Shown here piece by piece: positions 48,761 through 59,983 of a DNA stretch of 64,000 nt. Positions within the stretch are counted from its first letter, which is position 1, and the number at the start of each line of letters is the position of its first letter. Below the pieces are notes generated by a model. The model was given only the letters and a program-made list of their open reading frames with translations, was not told where the DNA came from and made no database searches. Source of the stretch: Lactarius indigo (lineage: Eukaryota; Basidiomycota; Agaricomycetes; Russulales; Russulaceae); the NCBI GenBank assembly GCA_025766275.1, contig JAFKAC010000005.1:868001-932000 (forward strand), written 5' to 3'. The position numbers and the translations under genes were made by a program.

Positions 48761-51700
48761 ATGTCCGAGGAAAGATCACACAAGGCCCATCGTCCCTCTC
48801 AGTCCGGTAAAAAGGCAGAAAAGAAAGCGAACAAAAAAGAAAAGAGTGGTTTTAACGAAAAGGTGTCTAGATAACTCCTCGATGTCGTCTCAACATCTCA
48901 CCATCTTGACTCAAGGCATTCGCACCTAGATCGGGACGCAGAGCGGAAAGGCAGGGTCGACGTGCTGCAGAAAAAGATCAAAGTCGTCTGCACGTCCCTC
49001 TTGTCGATCGCACTCCCGATGACGTCCCTCCACCGGTCATAGTTGCTCTCGTTGGCCCACCGGGCGTGGGAAAGAGCACTCTCGTCAAGTCCCTGGTCCG
49101 CAGGTACACCAAGCAGACGCTCACCGACATCAGGGGTCCTGTGACGGTAGTTAGCGGGAAACTTCGGCGACTCACCTTTATTGAGTGTAACAATGACCTT
49201 AATTCTATGGTCGACGTTGCCAAAGTCGCTGACCTCGTTCTTCTCATGATTGACGGCTCATTCGGTTTCGAGATGGTACGTATAACGACCGCTACATCCC
49301 ATACCGAGAGCACATCTTTTTCACAGGAATCGTTTGAATTCCTAAACATACTCCAAGCACATGGCTTTCCAAAAGTTATCGGTGTTCTCACCCACCTGGA
49401 CCTCATTAAGAAAGCTGCTACCTTACGTGCCACCAAAAAAGCTCTGAAAAAACGTTTTTGGGCCGAAATTTACCAGGGTGCAAAGCTTTTCTACCTCTCT
49501 GGTGTCCTCAACGGGCGCTACCCCGACTCTGAAATTCTTAATTTGTCGCGATTCATATCCGTCATGAAGTTCCGCCCTCTTATCTTCCGCAACGCCCACC
49601 CATACCTCCTGGCTGACCGTTTTGAAGACCTCACTTCGCGCGAAAAAATACGTTCGTCCAAGGGAAAGTGCGATCGTGTTGTCACGATTTACGGCTACCT
49701 TCGTGGCACCAATTTACGGGAAGGCACTAAGGTGCATATTCCTGGTGTCGGTGATCTGGATATTCATTCTATCACTCTGCTTGGAGACCCATGTCCATTT
49801 CCTACCCTCGAGTCGGAAAAGCGTCGGAGGCTCAGTGAGAAGAAGAAACTCCTTGTGCACGCGCCGATGAGCGACGTTGGCGGCGTGATGTATGATAAAG
49901 ATGCTGTGTGGGTCAACGTCCCGGGCAGTTTTACTCGCGATAATGCAGACGGTGAGGGTCCACAGTCTTTCCCCTTACTCCTCCGCTGACGAGATTCGTT
50001 CAGCCCCTCATGGCGAGGGTGAACAGATGGTCATGGACCTGCAAGAAGTCAACGAGACTCTCGAGGACGTCGTTGCAGCGCAGTCAGATTCGCCTTCTTG
50101 GTTCCTCATCCAAATCACTCTCCATTCACCCCTCTGCTGGCGGGCATACCTTCCCTACATGATGTAGATGATGATGAAGAGCAAGATAGTGATACAGGGA
50201 ACGATGGTGATGACCTAACAGACACCTCTGAAGAGTGCGACAACGAGCTACGTCACAACGAAGTAGAACTGCATTTTACTGGACGCGCGACGCAACGAAC
50301 AGTACATCGATCAGCAGACCAGTTACCACCGACCCACGAACATGGAGGAGCCGATGTCGAATACGCGGAGAGCGACTCTGACCTGGGAGAAGAAGACGGA
50401 CGTAGGCGTGCACATGCACGCCGACTTAGGCGACAATGACCTGCAGAGCGACACCGACGAAAGCATCGATGATGAAGTTCCAAAGTGGAAATCTAATTTA
50501 TTGGACCAAGCAAACGCATCATTCCAGGTGGCGTGGAAACACAGGGACAGCGACTGGACGAAACTCATCTACTCAAGTACTTTGTCTCCACGTCGGATTG
50601 TACGGGATGAATCAAGTGAGGAAGGGGAAGGAGACGAGAACAATGAAGAATATGACGACCTTTTCAAGCTGAAAAAGGTGACCGACGTGGACGCCGATGC
50701 CCTGGATGCTACGAAGGAAGCATACCCTCCAAATCAGTTAAGAAAATGGGAGGATGAGGAAGTGCTTGATTCCATTCGACACCTATTCATAACGGGTGGA
50801 CATGATCCCTCCATGGTCGAAGGCGCCAGTAGCCAAAACGATGACACTGACGCGGACGAAGAGACAAATCCCGACGACAAGGATGGGACCCCACAAGTAG
50901 ACGATATCGAGTCCGGTGCTGCCGCTCTTGTTGCCAAAAAGGAAGCCCTCAAGCGTAAATTCGACGAGCAGTACGACGATCCAGAGTCTGCTAAGCAAGA
51001 TTTTTACACAGAAGCGAAAGAAGCAATATCTGTGCAACGTGCTCTTAACCGTGCTGAATTTGCAGGATGTCGATGCCACCACACGCTCACTTGTAGAAGG
51101 TTACCGACCGGGTTCATATGTTCGCCTGGAACTTCATTCTGTGCCCTGCGAGCTATCTGAACACTTCGACGCTACACGCCCACTAGTAATAGGTGGACTC
51201 TTATCCGCAGAAGAACAGTTTGGCTTCGTACAAGTGCGTATCAAGCGCCATCGCTGGCACACACGCACGCTGAAGACCAACGACCCTCTCATTCTGAGTC
51301 TGGGATGGCGGCGCTTCCAAACCGTACCAATATACTCCCTCGACGATCATTCGATTCGGATGCGGATGCTCAAATACACGCCAGAGCATATGCACTGCTA
51401 CGCAACCTTCTATGGACCGGTGTCTGCCCCTAACACAGGATTCTGCGCGTTCAATTCCTTGGGAGACGGCACTACAGCTTTCCGCGTGGCGGCAACTGGA
51501 GTGGTCCTAGATATCGACCAGTCAGTGAAGATCGTCAAAAAGCTCAAGTTGACTGGGGTGCCGTACAAGATTTTCAAAAACACGGCGTTCGTGAAGGACA
51601 TGTTCTCGAGTGCCCTGGAAGTGGCCAAGTTCGAAGGCGCGAACCTCAGGACAGTTTCGGGCATACGCGGCCAAGTAAAAAAGGCGCTGCCAAAGCCTGA

Positions 51701-52363
51701 TGGCGCGTTCAGAGCTACGTTCGAGGATAAGGTGTTGATGGGTGGTGCGTATCATCACTCCTTGGAGCTGTCTTCCATATGACGATTTCTTCAGACACCA
51801 TTTTCCTCCGCGCCTGGTATTCCATTCAGCCTCGCAAGTTCTACAATCCTGTCTCATCTCTTCTGCTTTCCACTCAGTCCAGCTGGAGTGGTATGCGCCT
51901 CACTGGTCAGGTCCGACGCGAGCAGGGCCTGTCTGCACCTCACCAACCCGATTCGGCATACAAACCTATCGAACGCCCTGAGCGGCGCTTCAACCCATTG
52001 AAAGTTCCTCGCAAGCTGCAAGCATCGCTTCCTTATGCATCTAAACCGAAGCTCATGAAGCCCCAGAAGAAGGAGACATACCTCCAAAAGCGTGCCGTTT
52101 TACTCGAGCCCGAAGAGAAGAAGGCATTGGCGGTGATGCAACAGATGCATGCACTGCGAAAAGAAGCAATTGCGCGACGACGGGAAAAGAAGCAAGAGCG
52201 CTCGGAAATTCGGAAAAAGCGACTCGAAAAGGACGAACGGAGAAAGAGAGAGAAGGAGCGAGAGGAAAGGAAGGAGCATATGCGGGTAGCGGGGATAAAA
52301 AGCAAGCGCGAGGCAGAGAGAGAGGAAGGTGTCAGCCGGAAGAAGAAGAAAACCGAACACTAA
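48761..52363 (+). CDS. BMS1: Ribosome-biogenesis GTPase Bms1, with apparent frame breaks
   Basis: Essential nucleolar GTPase of the small-subunit processome that delivers Rcl1 to pre-ribosomes. About 1,130 aa. It starts [18 protein letters not shown]; the second exon starts [21 protein letters not shown]-loop [83 protein letters not shown], the acidic linker, [19 protein letters not shown]-like sequence, [31 protein letters not shown] and [19 protein letters not shown] are all visible, as is the Arg/Lys-rich tail ending [14 protein letters not shown]. From about 50,040 to 51,070 the frame advances by one base four times; two of these fall inside conserved motifs (50078 and 51065, both GCA+G). 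Essentiality argues against a true pseudogene unless another copy exists. Confidence 0.93.
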
Positions 52364-53551
52364 GTTAAGACATGGTGTCGCCAGTGCTCGGCGACGGTCA
52401 CATAGCGGCGATTCCGTTCAGGTACTTACAGTACCCCCGTCCGCAAGAGCGGGCCCACATTCAGGTGTTCCCGATCTGCGAAACCCGCTCAAGAGGCCGT
52501 GCCTGACTAGTGATTGATACTCAGTGGAGACACTGAAGTAGACGGTCTTGCCACATCGAGCACTGGCGGCTTCCACGGGCATAGGGATAGGAAGACTACT
52601 TGTGATGGCCCTGCTTATTTCCTTCTTTTATCCAACCCCTGCAGTTTCCGAGAGAGGTTGCGGGAAACTCGTTATGCTGGCTACGTATCGCAGCTTATGA
52701 CGACTTGTCTTCCTGCACAGTAGTAGTCTTTCCAACTCTTTCATCCCTTGGAGAAGCTGATAAATTCTCGTGACCTTTCAGAGCAACGTGATCCAGTCGT
52801 AGAAGCTGAGGTCAAGAAAACTCATTGGTTGTTCATGACCACGACCTAGACGTAATCTGAGGCCATGCACCATCTACACTGTTAGACCTCCCCTACGCCC
52901 TACATAAAAAAAGTTGGGTGACCTCCAGCACTGCACCTACATGTATGGCGCAGTATGCCGTATATACGAACAGGGGGGCAGGGCATGGCGTGTCGCGCAG
53001 GCAGCAGTACGACCTGATTCAAGACCGACATGATCATGGAACACACGCTCTACCCCTTAGTTCGCTCTATCGATAGTGTAGGTGCGATGTATCTCGGAGC
53101 CTCTGTGGGCCGCACGCTTGCGAAGTTCCAGCCTGAGAATCATTGTCTGCCCGCCAGCAAGATACGGTGCATCCAAGTGTCTTCGAATTAATCTGTTCCG
53201 TCTGCTCAATAGTTGTGACGGTTGCCATGTCTGGCGTGCGACGAACGATTCTCTGATATCGAGAAGATGGTTAAGCGAACCCAATCTCCGTGTGATTGCT
53301 ACCAGTGTCCCATTCCTGGGGTGTATAATTCATCATAAATTGGTATCGGATCAGACAATAGGGGAATTAGGGCCTTGGATTCGACGAGAACGTGGACGGT
53401 ACGTGTACTGTGAATACCCGGTGTATTCAATATAAAACTGTGTAATGAAGACCATGAACATGCATGAACGTATGAACCCCCGAATGCGGTATGCAGTCTG
53501 CAACAAATAAGGGCCATCTGCCTTCTCACCAACCTAAAACAGAATACCAAT
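52364..53551. other. Convergent intergenic region, no gene seen
   Basis: About 1.2 kb between the BMS1 stop and the F-box stop. Frames of up to about 115 codons (53082-53435, +; 53299-53703, -) overlap antisense and show no motif. No RNA gene or repeat recognised. Confidence 0.4.
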
Positions 53552-55121
53552 TCAGTGAAACCGGAGTCGCTCTCCAAGAACCTCCGCCAGCTCCAAACCG
53601 TCGTCAGTAGTAAAGTTCGCGCAGCCCACGACCGCCACATCCTCCAATACATCAATAGCCCGCGCTTCAATAGTGGAGTCGTCCGTCGTGCGCGCTCTCT
53701 CACGAACGGCTTCCACTATAGCTCTTCCGCTCAGTCGTTGGCAATTGATTAACTCCAAACTCCGGAGCCTTGGTAACAGCACCGTTCCGTCCTCATCCGG
53801 CGCAAGCATACGCACAACCCGATCGGCCATGTCGCTCGCGACGATCCGGAATTCGGTCAACGACTCGGCACGAGAGAATAGCCACAAAAAGTCCTTCGTC
53901 CGCATGTCCGCATAGTCCATCTCTAGAACACGTAATGGTGGAGAACTGCGGGTCAAAAGGCTCCGGACTCCCATACCCGTCGCGTGGTCGCTGCCCGGTG
54001 ATTGGGAGAAATCAGAGAATCCATCATCTGAATCGCCATCTTCGAGGGCACACTCGAAGCCAAAGGCCAGTTGGCTGGGAGACGGAAGAGATATTTCCGT
54101 TGGCGTAGGGGAAGGGATGGTTCCATTTATCTCTGTGTCCGAGCCAATCTCTGGGCTCTCGGGGGAGATGCCAGGTGCAGGAGAGGAGACGGTGGGTGAA
54201 CGCGAGGGGGGAAGAAGATAAGGGTTGAGGACGGGAAATTCGAAGTCAACGTTGAGATGCTCGAGGTAAAGCTCCTGTAAGGCAGGAGTGTGAAGATGTG
54301 AAAGTACAATGCGCGTGGCGAGTGTGCTATGCAGGACGAGAGAGCGCAGACGTGAGAGCGAGACGATAGGCGGTGGGCGCTGAATGTCTTCGGAGGTGAT
54401 CACGGGCTCTGACATGGACCCTGTGAAGGAGAAGTACTCAAGCTCGGGGCAGGCGGTGAGAAATTGGAGAAGGTCATCCGGGCGTACGTTCGTTAATGGA
54501 CTCTCGGAGACTGAGAGTGTGACGAAGCGGAGTGGGCTTAATGTGAGCGGGGAGGGAAGTTTGGACAACATGACGGCCATGAACAGAAGGTTTGAATTTA
54601 ATGAGATCGTGTAGGGCTTGAATGTGCCAGGAGGCGCACTAGTCCCCCGCGTCGGATCCTAGAACCTGGATGTGCTGGGCCATTATTTCGTCCATCTCCA
54701 CTGGATCGATGATGACAATGTCGAGCTCTTCCAACTTTGGTTCACCATTTCCTCTGTCCCAAAAATCTCCGAAACAGACCGCCTCCTCTTTTGCACCTCC
54801 GATCGTACACGAGCGCCATCTACCTAAATGGTTCAGGAAAGGTGAGAGGAGGGGGAGGAGGTTATCCCTTGATAAAATGTTGATATCCACATCGAAAGGG
54901 AGACCCGAGCTGCGCGCAAGATATAAGTTGGCGACACGGTTGGCGAGATGGGAGGGTAGAGAGTGATCGTCCAGGACAATAAACTGGAAGAGCCGCGGGG
55001 AGTGATCAGTGATGGCTTTCCAATGGCGACAGACTTCTCCAAGGGCGACCACAGTGAGAGCAGACGAATGAGCACACCAAGTGAATATATCGACTAGTAA
55101 TTCTGTCGGGAGACACTCCAT
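53552..55121 (-). CDS. F-box protein with leucine-rich C-terminal region
   Basis: Putative substrate receptor of an SCF ubiquitin ligase, 506 aa from two exons (54666-55121 and 53552-54616); the 49-nt intron joins HIQ to PYTISLN in frame. The F-box is at the extreme N-terminus: MECLPTELLVDIFTWCAHSS followed by ALGEVCRHWKAITDHSPRLF, the basidiomycete F-box form. Downstream, irregular leucine-rich segments (LTLSPLRFVTLSVS, LSRLRSLVLHSTLATRI, LQELYLEHLNVDFEF, LRVLEMDYADMR, LPRLRSLELINCQRLSG, LEDVAVVGCANFTTDDGLEL) are broken by a Ser/Pro-rich acidic insertion. Such F-box/LRR genes form large, fast-evolving families in mushrooms; the substrate is unknown. It shares a 192-bp divergent promoter with eS19. 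Confidence 0.88.
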
Positions 55122-55313
55122 ATGGCCTCAGCCGGAGGCGACACTGGCAGGTGAGGCAGCAGGTCCCCCAGCTTCGGAGAGTCGCGGCCCGGAAGTGGAC
55201 TTACATTATGTAATTCATTGAACTGCCCAATTGTGGCTGTCGGTATTCGAATTGTCGACGAACTCTAATCATCACCGTTCATCCCCAGCCTCAACAACAC
55301 ACCTTCACACAAA
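55122..55313. promoter_or_regulatory. Divergent promoter, F-box / eS19
   Basis: 192 bp between opposite start codons. It ends in a pyrimidine-rich tract just before the eS19 start (catccccagcctcaac... acaccttcac), as is common for ribosomal-protein genes in fungi. Confidence 0.5.
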
Positions 55314-55900
55314 ATGCCCGGCGTACGCGACATCAGGTATGTCCTGTTCCCTCGACAAATTCGAATCAATTCCAACGGTGCGGAATTTATGCAGTGCAGA
55401 AGCCTTTATTACTGCATACGCAGTCCCATCTCAAACGATCGGGCAAGCTTGAGGTCCCTACTTGGGCCGATATCGTCAAAACCGGTGCATATAAGGAACT
55501 CGCACCTTATGACCCAGACTGGTATTACGTCCGTGCAGGTATGTTCGTGCATGAGGGATTCGTCGGTTTCAACAATACTTACTCGGTCACAGCCGCTGTT
55601 GCACGGCACATCTACCTCCGCAAAGATGTTGGGATCGGCGCCCTTGCAAAACTCCATGGGGGTCGCAACCGTCGCGGGAATAGACCCTCGCGCCATGGAG
55701 ACGCTTCCGCTTCTGTCCAACGTAAAATTTGCCAGTCATTAGAGAAGATCGGCGTGCTCGAACAGGGAGCAAATGGCGGACGCCGCATCTCACAAGACGG
55801 ACAGCGAGACCTCGACCGAATTGCTACTGCCGTTGTTGAGGCCGAACGAGAGCAGGAGGAAGAAGACGAAGAAGACGAAGAAGAAGAGGAGGAGGAGTAA
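55314..55900 (+). CDS. RPS19: 40S ribosomal protein eS19, with an apparent +1 base
   Basis: Small-subunit protein eS19, required for 18S rRNA maturation and 40S head assembly. Exons 55314-55336, 55395-55538 and 55593-55900. Conserved sequence: MPGVRDI+SAEAFITAYA, HLKRSGKLEVPTWADIVKTG, AYKELAPYDPDWYYVRAAAV, ARHIYLRKDVGIGALAKLHG, GGRNRRGNRPS, ASVQRKICQSLEKIGVLEQ and GGRRISQDGQRDLDRIA. The C-terminus is extended by about 20 Glu/Asp residues. The spliced length is 475 nt, that is 3 x 158 + 1: between AFITAYA and SHLKRSGK there is one base too many (the G at 55423 is the simplest candidate). Without it the product is 157 aa, close to the family's 145-160. No intron can remove a single base here, so a sequence error is the likely cause. 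Confidence 0.93.
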
Positions 55901-57010
55901 TAACGATACCTCCTCACTCACGCGGCGTGTAGTCTTTATGCTCCTTTGATGTAATGATCACAGGTTCCACTCTCGAGGATATGTTCGCGATGCATCACAC
56001 CAATACCCATGTCCCTGGTTGATAACGATACCCTTTCGTGTCCATGCCGTGGGCCGCATCCTACCGCCTTCGGTAATGGGCGCTTATTCCCATCGAGTCT
56101 ACACGGGGCAGAAGTGCGCTCACTCAAGTGGTGCTTGTCTTTCGCCCCGAAGTCCGATGTATACGTTCACTGAACGGAAAGTGCCTTAGCTGGTACCTCA
56201 GAACATGCCACTCACCAACTTACAGCGTGTGCACACTGAGCACTGCTCACACGAGTTTGTAGGTGTATACGATATAGTTACGGCACACTAAAGGTTAGAC
56301 GTGGCGGCGTTGCAAATCCAGACGGAAAGCAGGCACTTCTAGACCCGGCACAACACTGTTCTTCCCCGTGTGCAAACGGCCATTAGAACATCTACCAGGT
56401 CTATCAAAGGAAATAACACGAATGGATTGGCCAATGGAACTGACTCGTCACATAATACAGAGAAGCCGTCTCGGAGGGCTCCCCACGCAGTCTCTGATGC
56501 TTGAGCAGCAGAGCATCAACCCCGCCAAGAGTCTCTGGGGTGTTTTCTACACCGTCGTCTGGCGAAACATGAAGTAACGCCAAATGAGCAGATGAGGCGC
56601 GCGACCGGACGCGAGGTCGCGTCGTCTACGGAGAGTAAGGAATAAAGCCGCAAGGGGAGAGAACCGAACGCGAGGGCGCGTGGCACCGGAGGAAGTGACC
56701 GCAAACTCGTGGGTCTGTGCATTCGTTCCTAGACCTGGTGGTTGCTCCCTCTGTGGGGTTCTGGCTCCGCTAGGACCTCGTAGAATCGAGGGTTTTACGT
56801 CGTTCGCGACTACCTACTAGATCGTGTCTGGGGGTGCCTTAGCAGTATAACTTTGGTGTCAAGGTACAAGGTCCCGTCTACTGGCAAGTGAGATTTTCTG
56901 ATCAATAGACAGGTAAGCCTCGTCAGTTGGGTGAATCATATATAGGGTAAGGGTGGCCTGTGCAACATTACATATCGTGACTAGTCATCCAAATGATGTA
57001 GTGGTTATGG
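55901..57010. other. Convergent intergenic region, no gene seen
   Basis: About 1.1 kb between the eS19 stop and the stop of the small membrane-protein gene. Frames are under 70 codons on both strands. No RNA gene or repeat recognised. Confidence 0.4.
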
Positions 57011-57674
57011 TTATGCTCCCCTCGCGTCATATTTTAGTCCCTCCAGTTGCGATATACTTGCCTCGCCCTGGCGAATAAGTGTGTGGAAGGAATGATGGAG
57101 CACTACGGCGGTAAGTGCGAAACACCACCACACGAAATTGGTCAGGCCCTGGCCGGTGAGTGCGCAATAAATGGGAGCTATTGCAGCAGCCGCGTAGAGT
57201 CGTAGGTAATGTGTACGAGTGCCTTGGATGTGGCCGTCCAAGCGGGGGAACACCACCAGGCTAAGCACAATCGCAGTATGAAGCAACGCTAATAGAACGT
57301 CGAAGGGTATTCGCGGAGGCTCGGCGTATGAAAGAAATGGGTTGAGAGGGTTTTCTCTTCGGAAGAGATATAGGGCATGCCTAACTCTGCGGGTTCAACG
57401 GACAGCGGGGACGACAAGCCAAAACGGGGACAGACAAGAAAGTAAAAAAGCCCATGACCACCCGCAATAATAACCAGATTTGCCTATCGGACGCATCATT
57501 CTCCGTTTTCAGTGTCTGTACAACCTGTTCTTGCTCTGTAAGGTGGGGTCAGATCAACGTTGGGCATCAGGTGAAAATGGCATAACCTTGGTCGTCCAAC
57601 ACAGTCGTATCTCTGAGGGGGTCGTCCGAGTCGCCCGCAAACGAAAAGGGTGTCCTTTTCCTAACGTCTGGCAT
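57011..57674 (-). CDS. Small multi-pass membrane protein, unknown function
   Basis: I do not recognise the family. Three exons (57587-57674, 57436-57535, 57011-57386) total 564 nt and give 187 aa; all junctions are GT..AG and in frame. It starts MPDVRKRTPFSFAGDSDDPL. An acidic, Gln-rich helix (LDDQEQEQVVQTLKTENDAS) precedes four hydrophobic segments: IWLLLRVVMGFFTFLV, IPFDVLLALLHTAIVLSLVVF, LRLYAAAAIAPIYCALT and NFVWWCFALTAVVLHHSFH. It ends LEGLKYDARGA on the cytosolic or lumenal side. The arrangement suggests a small ER or organelle membrane protein. The start is supported by a conserved-looking N-terminal acidic/Gln region and by the short distance (87 bp) to the RIO1 start. Confidence 0.75.
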
Positions 57675-57761
57675 GAGGTGGGATGTGCCACAGGAGCGCG
57701 TCTATCAGAGTCAAATGAGTGGCCCGGGCGTCCCGGATCAGAATTGTGGTTGCGTCCACAC
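57675..57761. promoter_or_regulatory. Shared divergent promoter, membrane protein / RIO1
   Basis: With the starts I chose, only 87 bp separate two genes on opposite strands, the tightest pair in the window. If the true RIO1 start lies further downstream the gap grows. Confidence 0.4.
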
Positions 57762-59739
57762 ATGGCACTACAACCCTCTATCCCTCACAGAGTGTCAGTG
57801 CTCACTGCCATCGGTGACGGTCGGATTGACGACGCGTCTAACAGTCCCCGACGAGGGTACAATTACATCGACAACCCAGTGGATCAGTCAGAATCCAGCT
57901 TAGAAGAAAGTGATAATGGCCTTGAACTGTACTCCGAAGAGTTGGACCATGACGATGGTTTTGATAGAGTCGAAGACGAAGACTGGGAAATTGTAGAAAA
58001 GGGTAAGAAAAACACGCTCTCCGATCTCCATCCTCTTGCTAATCATGACGTCTGCAAGACTTTACCAAACAATACAATCGTTTGCGACAACACCTTGCCG
58101 TGCATTCAGGGAATGCCGACGGTATTCCCTCTTCAATTAGACAATCTACATCGATTGCCTCTTATCCAACTGTCAATCGTCCTAAGGTGGCGACATCTCC
58201 GAGGTTGCCAGCATCAGATCAATTGCTCACCCTGGCGAAATACTCCTCGCGTCTAGCCAAGATTGATGTCCCATACATGATGGGTGTAGGTGTCAATAGG
58301 AAAGGACCCAGTTCCTACGCGAACATGAAGGACAAGTCCGACCGTGCGACCAACGAGCAGGTGCTTGACCCCCGCACACGTATCATCCTTTTCAAGATGA
58401 TCGGCCGTGGTCTGATCCAAGAGGTCAATGGGTGTGTGAGCGCAGGAAAAGAAGTAGGTGATCTCCGATCTGACATTCAGCATTGGATCTGAGCCATGGT
58501 CTTCATCAGGCCAATGTCTATCACGCCCTCACGCCAGAGTCTACGCATCTAGCGCTCAAAATTTACAAGACTTCGATACTGGTTTTCAAGGATCGGGACC
58601 GATATGTGAGCGGCGAGTATCGTTTTCGCCGGGGTTACAACCGTAAAAATCCTCGGAAGATGGTTCGGCTATGGGCGGAGAAAGAGTTGCGCAATCTCAG
58701 ACGACTGTGCGCGGCAGGAATACCTTGTCCCGAGCCTCTTGAAGTACGGGAGAATGTCCTGGTCATGAGCTTCCTCGGGGATAGAGAGGGCTGGTGAGTA
58801 GATTCGATATATTCTCGTAATATCCCTAACTTCATCTACTTCCAGGGCTGCACCCCGGTTGAAGGATGCAGAGATCGAAGACCAATCGATCTATACTTCC
58901 CTGTATACCGAACTCATATTCAACATTCGCAAACTCTTCCACCAGTGCAAGCTCGTGCATGCTGATCTTTCGGAGTATAACATCCTCTATCACGACAACC
59001 ACTTGTACATCATTGATGTTTCTCAAAGTGTGGAGCACGACCACCCATCCGCGTTTGATTTCTTGCGCAATGACATCAAGAATGTCGAGGACTTTTTCTC
59101 GAAAATGGGAGTTAACTGTCTTGGTTTACGGCGATCATTCGAATTTATCGTGAAAGAAAATCTAGACCCTACAAACGGGACCAGTGACGAGGATGTGTTC
59201 AAGAAGCTGCTTTCTACCCCAGAGGACCCGTCAAGAGACAATTCCACCGAAGCAGCTGTCGGACAGTCTGCGCACGAAGATTCCGTGTTCGAGAAGTCGT
59301 TTATTCCTCGTACACTCGGCGAACTGTTCGATCCGGAACGTGACATAGCAGCACTTTCCCTTGACGATCTAGAGAGGCCAATTTACGCCAACACGATTGA
59401 GTTAGTGCAGCCAACGACAAGAGATCCGGCAGGAGCAGACAGGCGTACGAGCCGATGTCAGTGGGGAGCCACAGGTGTCCTTGTCGGACGACGACTCTCA
59501 AGACAGCAGGAGCAGTACTGACAGCAAAGCGAATAGTAAGCCTTTTGAGGACAAACACCCTCGCGGTCATCGACACGAGGACAGAGAACTAAAGAAGGTA
59601 TGTCCTCTTTTTCCATATGTGCCGTTGTTTGATTCCGGCCCAGGAGCGCAAGAAAGCAACAAAAACCGAACAACGTGAGAGGCGAAAATCGAAGATGCCC
59701 AAGGCAGAAAAGAAGAGGCGAATAAAGGCTTCGCACTAA
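57762..59739 (+). CDS. RIO1: Atypical protein kinase Rio1
   Basis: RIO-family ATPase/kinase needed for late 40S maturation and cell-cycle control. About 585 aa. The acidic N-terminus ([30 protein letters not shown]) leads into [15 protein letters not shown]. Kinase core: [40 protein letters not shown], the RIO nucleotide loop SAGKE+ANVYHAL, catalytic Lys in [36 protein letters not shown], catalytic loop [12 protein letters not shown] and metal motif [13 protein letters not shown]. The basic C-terminal tail ([36 protein letters not shown]) is typical. The start at 57762 is the best ATG but uncertain. Between YANTIELV (~59400) and the tail the frame must advance by one base. An intron of the right phase but implausibly short (28 or 34 nt), or an extra base, could account for it. 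Confidence 0.93.
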
Positions 59740-59983
59740 GCCTGTATATCATTACTGTCTCCGTGGTATTCCACCCGCTAACACACCTGGGAGGTCAGTG
59801 ATAAAACTATGAATGTACCTTATAGAAAATAACGTATTATCACGGACATAAGCTCCTCACTATCCGCAATAGTCCTCCAGAGGGCCAAGTTTTAGGAGCC
59901 CTAATTTTTTTTCCTCGACGCTTTTGTGTCCAGGAAGGGTAATTTCCAAGGCATTTATTAGAGATGAAGGTACCACCCAGACC

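Noticed and set aside
50066..50078. A 10-nt 'mini-intron' (gtcgttgcag) to explain the BMS1 frame break
   Set aside because: Far below any spliceosomal intron size; noted only because its length would fix the phase.
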